DNA from: Vulcanimicrobiota bacterium
GTDB lineage: Bacteria > Vulcanimicrobiota > Vulcanimicrobiia > Vulcanimicrobiales > Vulcanimicrobiaceae
NCBI GenBank assembly: GCA_019233165.1
Contig: JAFAMS010000126.1
Location: forward strand, 1 to 9,153
Direction: 5' to 3'
DNA length: 9,153 nucleotides
This document shows positions 5,917 to 9,153 of this stretch, in pieces. Both the position numbers and the translations under genes were made by a program. The number at the start of each line of letters is the position of its first letter. Within the stretch, counting starts at the first letter, position 1. The notes beneath the pieces were generated by a model, which did not search any database, was not told the origin of the DNA, and saw only the letters and a list, made by a program, of their open reading frames with translations.

Positions 5917-6986
5917 GCGAACGCGCGGCGCGGCCCCTCGGCATCGGCTTTGTCGGCGCCGGGATGGTCGGCCAGTTCGCGCACATGGCGAGCTTCGCGC
6001 GAATTGCAGGCGTCCGGCTCGTCGCTCTTGCGGAGATCCGTCCCCGCTTGCGGGCCGCCGTCGCCGAGCGTTACGAGATCCCGCACGCCTACGCGACGCA
6101 TGCCGAGATGCTCGAGGACCGTGCCGTGCAGGCGGTCGTCGTCGTGACGCGCAGGCCGGCGACAGGCCCGGTCGTCTACGACGCGCTGTGCGCGGGGAAG
6201 CACGTTCTCTCCGAAAAGCCGATGGCGTACACGCTCGAGCAGGGCGAACGGCTCGTCGCCGAAGCCGAAAAGCGCAAGCTGCGCTACGCGATCGGTTTCA
6301 TGAAACGGCACGACGTCGGCGTCGAAGAAGCCGTGCGGGCGGTCGGGCGCGCGCGCGATTCGGCGGGATACGGCGCGCTCGTTGCGGTCCGCGCCTACGG
6401 GCGCGGCGGCGCGACCGAAGTCCCCGCGGATGCCGAAGTTCTCATGACGAACGAACCGCGGCCCGACGGAATCGTCGTCTGGCCCATCGGACCCAGTTGG
6501 CTTCCGCCGGTCTACGCGGGCCAATACGATAAGTTCTTGAACGTCCACTCGCATCTCGTGAACCTGGTGCGGCTCTACGTCGGCGAGCCGGCGATCCGCG
6601 TCGCCCGCATCGACGATCCCAACGAAGGGACGATCGAGGCGGTGACGGCCGGCGGCGTTCCGTGCACGTTCGAGTTCGCCTACGGTACCGAGGGCGTCTG
6701 GACCGAAGGGATCGAGTTCACCTTCGAACGAGGCCGAATCTCGCTCGAGCTCCCGGCTCCGTTCCGTGCCGGCGGCGCCGCGACGATCGTCCTCGAATCG
6801 GCCGGTGCGCGACGCGCGGTGCGAACGTTCCCCGGCGTTTCCTGGGCGTTCGAACGGCAAGCGCAGGCGTTCGCCGACGACGTGCGCGAACGGCGGGAGC
6901 CGCTCGCGAGCGGCCGCGACTCGCTCGGCGATTTGCGCTTCACCGAGGCCGCCTGGCGCGCGACGCTCGAGGCAGCGGTCCCGTGA
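5913..6986 (+). CDS. Gfo/Idh/MocA family NAD(P)-dependent oxidoreductase
   Basis: A 357-residue protein, the usual length for the family. The N-terminal Rossmann fold begins GIGFVGAGMVGQ (10-21) with the G-x-G-x-x-G dinucleotide motif, and GKHVLSEKPMA carries the hallmark E101-K102-P103, whose Lys is catalytic in characterised members. The C-terminal alpha/beta domain contains FLNVHSHLVNLVRL (N210, H212, H214). The family's usual D-x3-H pair appears here as N210-x3-H214, so the aspartate is replaced by asparagine. Members oxidise or reduce a sugar or cyclitol hydroxyl/keto group, and in surface-glycan clusters they act on nucleotide sugars (for example 3- or 4-keto reduction or oxidation). 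Placement between two methyltransferases suggests that it reduces or oxidises the keto group used to activate the carbon for methylation; that is inference. The ATG overlaps the previous stop, and its TGA overlaps the next GTG. Confidence 0.9.
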   Translation: MSERAARPLGIGFVGAGMVGQFAHMASFARIAGVRLVALAEIRPRLRAAVAERYEIPHAYATHAEMLEDRAVQAVVVVTRRPATGPVVYDALCAGKHVLSEKPMAYTLEQGERLVAEAEKRKLRYAIGFMKRHDVGVEEAVRAVGRARDSAGYGALVAVRAYGRGGATEVPADAEVLMTNEPRPDGIVVWPIGPSWLPPVYAGQYDKFLNVHSHLVNLVRLYVGEPAIRVARIDDPNEGTIEAVTAGGVPCTFEFAYGTEGVWTEGIEFTFERGRISLELPAPFRAGGAATIVLESAGARRAVRTFPGVSWAFERQAQAFADDVRERREPLASGRDSLGDLRFTEAAWRATLEAAVP

Positions 6987-8257
6987 CCGCACTCGACGAG
7001 CTCCAACCGGTCTATCGTCCGCTCGAGCGGTGTGCGATGTGCGCCTCCGGCGCGCTCGAGCTTCGCGTTCCGCTCGCGCCGATTCCGATCGCGACGCCGA
7101 ACTTCAGCGTCCCGGCGGGTTTGCGCGACCGTCCGGAATTCCGCATCGGGGTCCCCCTCGATCTGTACCAATGCGCGCAGTGCGGCCACGTGCAGGTCGG
7201 CGTCATCGGGAATCCCGACTACCAATATCGCGACTACGTCTACACGACCTCGGTCTCGCTCGGACTCGCCGAGCACTTCGCGTCGTACGCGCGCGAAACG
7301 CTCGACCGCCTCGCCGTCCCGCCCGGCTCGCTCGTCGTCGAGATCGGGAGCAACGACGGGACGCTCCTGCGCAACTTCAAAGCTGCCGGGATGCGCGTCG
7401 TCGGCGTCGACCCGGCGAAACGGATCGCCGAAGCGGCGACCGCCTCGGGGATCGAGACTGTCGCCGAGTTCTGGAATGCCGCAACCGCGCGCGCCGTCCG
7501 GGAACGGTTCGGACGCGCCTCGCTGATCATCGCGAACAACGTAATCGCGAACGTCCCCAACCTGCTCGACTTCGGCGAAGGGATCGCGGACGCGCTCGCG
7601 CCGCAAGGTGCTTTCGTCTTCGAGACGCAGTACGGCGCCGACGTCGTCGAGCGCAGGCTCGTCGATACGATTTACCACGAGCACATATCCTATTTTCTCA
7701 CCGACCCGACGAAGCGATGGCTCGAAGAGATCGGGCTCGAGATGCTGGACGTCTCGCCGGTCGCGACCAAAGGCGGATCAATGCGCGTGACGGCGCAGCG
7801 TCGCGGCGGCGGCCGGGCCGCGAACCCGAGCGTCGACGAATGGATCGCCCGCGAGCGCGCTTCGGAGATGTTCGGCGATTCGTTCTTCGCACAGCTCTCG
7901 ACCGCGATCGCGAAGATCGGAAGCGAGCTCCAGGCGCTCGTCGAGCGCTCTGGTGAGGCCGCCGGCTTCGGCGTCTCGGTCGGGACGACGACGATGCTCG
8001 CGCAGTTCGGGCTTTACGACAAGATCGCGTTTCTGGTCGACGACGATCCGAACAAAGAACGCGCGCTCACCGGCCCCGGATATGCGATCGACGTCTTGCC
8101 GCCCGCCGCGCTTCTCGAACGCAGGCCGCCGGCGACGGTCGTCTTCGCGTGGCGCTATGCCGATGCGATTGCATCCAAGCATCGAGCCTATCTCGACGCG
8201 GGCGGGCGCTTCGTCGTCCCGCTCCCCTCGGTCCGCGAGGTTCCCCGGGCGGGGTAA
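6983..8257 (+). CDS. nucleotide-sugar C-methyltransferase (TylC3/NovU/TcaB9 family)
   Basis: A 424-residue protein with the complete three-domain plan of C-methyltransferases acting on dTDP-4-keto-deoxysugars. The zinc knot is CAMC (C17, C20) and CAQC (C64, C67). The SAM domain has LVVEIGSNDG (117-126) and VVGVDPAKRIA. The active-site loop IYHEHISYF contains Y231-H232-E233-H234, the canonical signature whose Tyr, Glu and His line the active site in TcaB9. The C-terminal domain has GVSVGTTTMLAQFG, where many members have a GYGA-type glycine-rich turn, then FLVDDDPNKERALTGPG and VVFAWRYADAI, and ends GGRFVVPLPSV, as in the family. The enzyme is expected to be soluble and to put a methyl branch on the sugar ring. 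GTG 6983 overlaps the previous stop (GTGA) and has GAGG ten bases upstream. The gap to ispG is 17 bases. It is a paralogue of the gene at 3477-4709, but closer to the characterised enzymes. Confidence 0.9.
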   Translation: MTALDELQPVYRPLERCAMCASGALELRVPLAPIPIATPNFSVPAGLRDRPEFRIGVPLDLYQCAQCGHVQVGVIGNPDYQYRDYVYTTSVSLGLAEHFASYARETLDRLAVPPGSLVVEIGSNDGTLLRNFKAAGMRVVGVDPAKRIAEAATASGIETVAEFWNAATARAVRERFGRASLIIANNVIANVPNLLDFGEGIADALAPQGAFVFETQYGADVVERRLVDTIYHEHISYFLTDPTKRWLEEIGLEMLDVSPVATKGGSMRVTAQRRGGGRAANPSVDEWIARERASEMFGDSFFAQLSTAIAKIGSELQALVERSGEAAGFGVSVGTTTMLAQFGLYDKIAFLVDDDPNKERALTGPGYAIDVLPPAALLERRPPATVVFAWRYADAIASKHRAYLDAGGRFVVPLPSVREVPRAG

Positions 8258-8258
8258 C

Positions 8259-8264
8259 GGAAGG
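8259..8264 (+). promoter_or_regulatory. ribosome binding site for ispG
   Basis: GGAAGG lies ten bases before GTG 8275. A second purine run, GAGAGG (8267-8272), is only two bases from GTG 8275 but eight bases from TTG 8281, so either start is possible; the difference is two residues. Confidence 0.45.
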
Positions 8265-8274
8265 CTGAGAGGTT

Positions 8275-9153
8275 GTGAGTTTGCGCCTCCGCCGTGCATC
8301 GAAGCCCGTTTTTCTGAAGAACAAAACCGACCGTTCCGACGCCAAGGGCGTGTGGATCGGCGGCGACCACCCGATCGCCGTTCAATCGATGACGACGACC
8401 GATACGGCCGACGTCGACGCGACGCTCGAGCAGGTCTACGGCCTGGCGATGGCCGGGTGCGAGATCGTCCGCGTCACGTGTCAGGATCCGAAGGACGCCG
8501 CCGGATTGCCCGCGATCGTCAACCGTTCGCCGGTTCCAATCGTCGCCGACGTCCATTTCGATCATCGCATGGCGCTCGCCGCGATCGAAGCGGGCGTCGC
8601 GAAATTGCGGCTGAATCCGGGGAACATCACCGATCCCCTCAAAACGCGTGAAGTCGTAAAGCTCGCGATCGAACGCAACACGCCGATTCGCATCGGCGTC
8701 AATCTCGGCTCGCTCGCACGCGATCTCGAAGAACGCTTGGGATTGACGCCCGAAGCGATGGTCGAATCGGCGATCCGTCACGTCGAGATCCTGGAAGACC
8801 TCGGCCACACCGACATCATCATCTCGCTCAAGGCGCACGAAGTGCCGACGACGGTGTACGCCTATCGCTTGATGGACAAGCGCTTGCGTGAACGCGGGAC
8901 GCCGTACGCCCTGCACTTAGGGATCACCGAAGCCGGCTTGCCGCGCGACGGCACGATCAAGAGCGCGATCGGCCTGGGCATCCTCTTGTGGGAAGGGATC
9001 GGCGACACGCTGCGGGTCTCGCTCGCGGCCGATCCGGTGGAAGAAGTCCCGGTCTGCTGGGGGATCCTCAAGTCGCTCGGCTTGCGGGAAAAAGGCTTCG
9101 AGATTACCGCGTGCCCCTCGTGTGGGCGTGCGGAGATCGAGGTCGTGCAGCTT
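8275..9153 (+). CDS. ispG: (E)-4-hydroxy-3-methylbut-2-enyl-diphosphate synthase, 3'-truncated by window edge
   Basis: IspG (GcpE) carries out the reductive ring opening of methylerythritol cyclodiphosphate to HMBPP, the next-to-last step of the non-mevalonate isoprenoid pathway, in the cytosol, using a [4Fe-4S] cluster. The first 293 residues are present. They include the N-terminal segment with VWIGGDHPIAVQSMTTTDT, the TIM-barrel strands CEIVRVTCQD, PIVADVHFDH and KLRLNPGNI, then GVNLGSL, the IIISLKAHEVPT region and LHLGITEAG, and finally TACPSCGR with the first two cluster cysteines (C280, C283). The third Cys and the Glu ligand lie beyond the edge. It resembles the short bacterial form without the large plant/Chlamydia-type insert. 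The frame runs open to the last base. It follows the C-methyltransferase by 17 bases, so it is probably expressed with the sugar operon, although the paired purine runs upstream suggest independent ribosome loading. Confidence 0.97.
   Translation, partial: MSLRLRRASKPVFLKNKTDRSDAKGVWIGGDHPIAVQSMTTTDTADVDATLEQVYGLAMAGCEIVRVTCQDPKDAAGLPAIVNRSPVPIVADVHFDHRMALAAIEAGVAKLRLNPGNITDPLKTREVVKLAIERNTPIRIGVNLGSLARDLEERLGLTPEAMVESAIRHVEILEDLGHTDIIISLKAHEVPTTVYAYRLMDKRLRERGTPYALHLGITEAGLPRDGTIKSAIGLGILLWEGIGDTLRVSLAADPVEEVPVCWGILKSLGLREKGFEITACPSCGRAEIEVVQL

Noticed and set aside
6662..6982. N-terminal extension of the second C-methyltransferase frame
   Set aside because: It overlaps the end of the oxidoreductase gene and encodes Arg-rich sequence; the zinc knot cysteines start 17 residues after GTG 6983, as expected for the family.
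4567..6992. Two minus-strand open frames of more than 400 codons (4567-5913 and 5676-6992)
   Set aside because: They lie opposite the methyltransferase and oxidoreductase genes, have no domain signatures, and overlap each other.

Overview
The window is a gene-dense stretch of high-GC bacterial DNA with every gene on the + strand. Third codon positions are mostly G or C, and GTG is the commonest apparent start (rseP, cupin gene, second methyltransferase, second C-methyltransferase, ispG). I cannot place the organism from sequence alone. There are no RNA genes, insertion sequences, CRISPR arrays or obvious promoters. The only gaps between rseP and ispG are 35, 4 and 17 nt; the other junctions there overlap by 4 nt (ATGA or GTGA), so the whole window looks like one long co-transcribed, translationally coupled unit that runs in from the left and out at the right.

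Layout from left to right. (1) 3-866: the C-terminal part of a GT-B/GT4-like glycosyltransferase. (2) About 876-1712: a family-2 (GT-A) glycosyltransferase in the same frame as gene 1, separated from it only by one in-frame TAG and lacking a normal start codon in front of its first core strand. (3) 1709-2893: an M50 site-2 protease (RseP/RasP/Rip1 type). (4) 2929-3480: a WbuC-type cupin metalloprotein. (5) 3477-4709: a three-domain sugar C-methyltransferase-type protein. (6) 4714-5916: another class I SAM methyltransferase with a long C-terminal extension. (7) 5913-6986: a Gfo/Idh/MocA oxidoreductase. (8) 6983-8257: a second three-domain sugar C-methyltransferase, with the canonical YHEH active-site signature. 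(9) 8275-9153: ispG (gcpE), cut by the right edge just after its first two cluster-binding cysteines.

Functionally, genes 1-2 and 4-8 read as a cassette for making and transferring a methyl-branched, oxidised or epimerised sugar for a cell-surface glycan, glycolipid or secreted glycoside. The window has no nucleotidyltransferase, 4,6-dehydratase, flippase or polymerase, so the sugar itself must be started elsewhere. The housekeeping pair rseP and ispG, often close neighbours in bacteria (dxr-rseP-ispG order), here brackets the five-gene sugar cassette, and glycosyltransferases occupy the place where dxr would usually be. The most interesting points are this split of a conserved gene pair, the amber codon between the two glycosyltransferase modules, the divergent active site of the first C-methyltransferase compared with the second, and the Asn-for-Asp change in the oxidoreductase.
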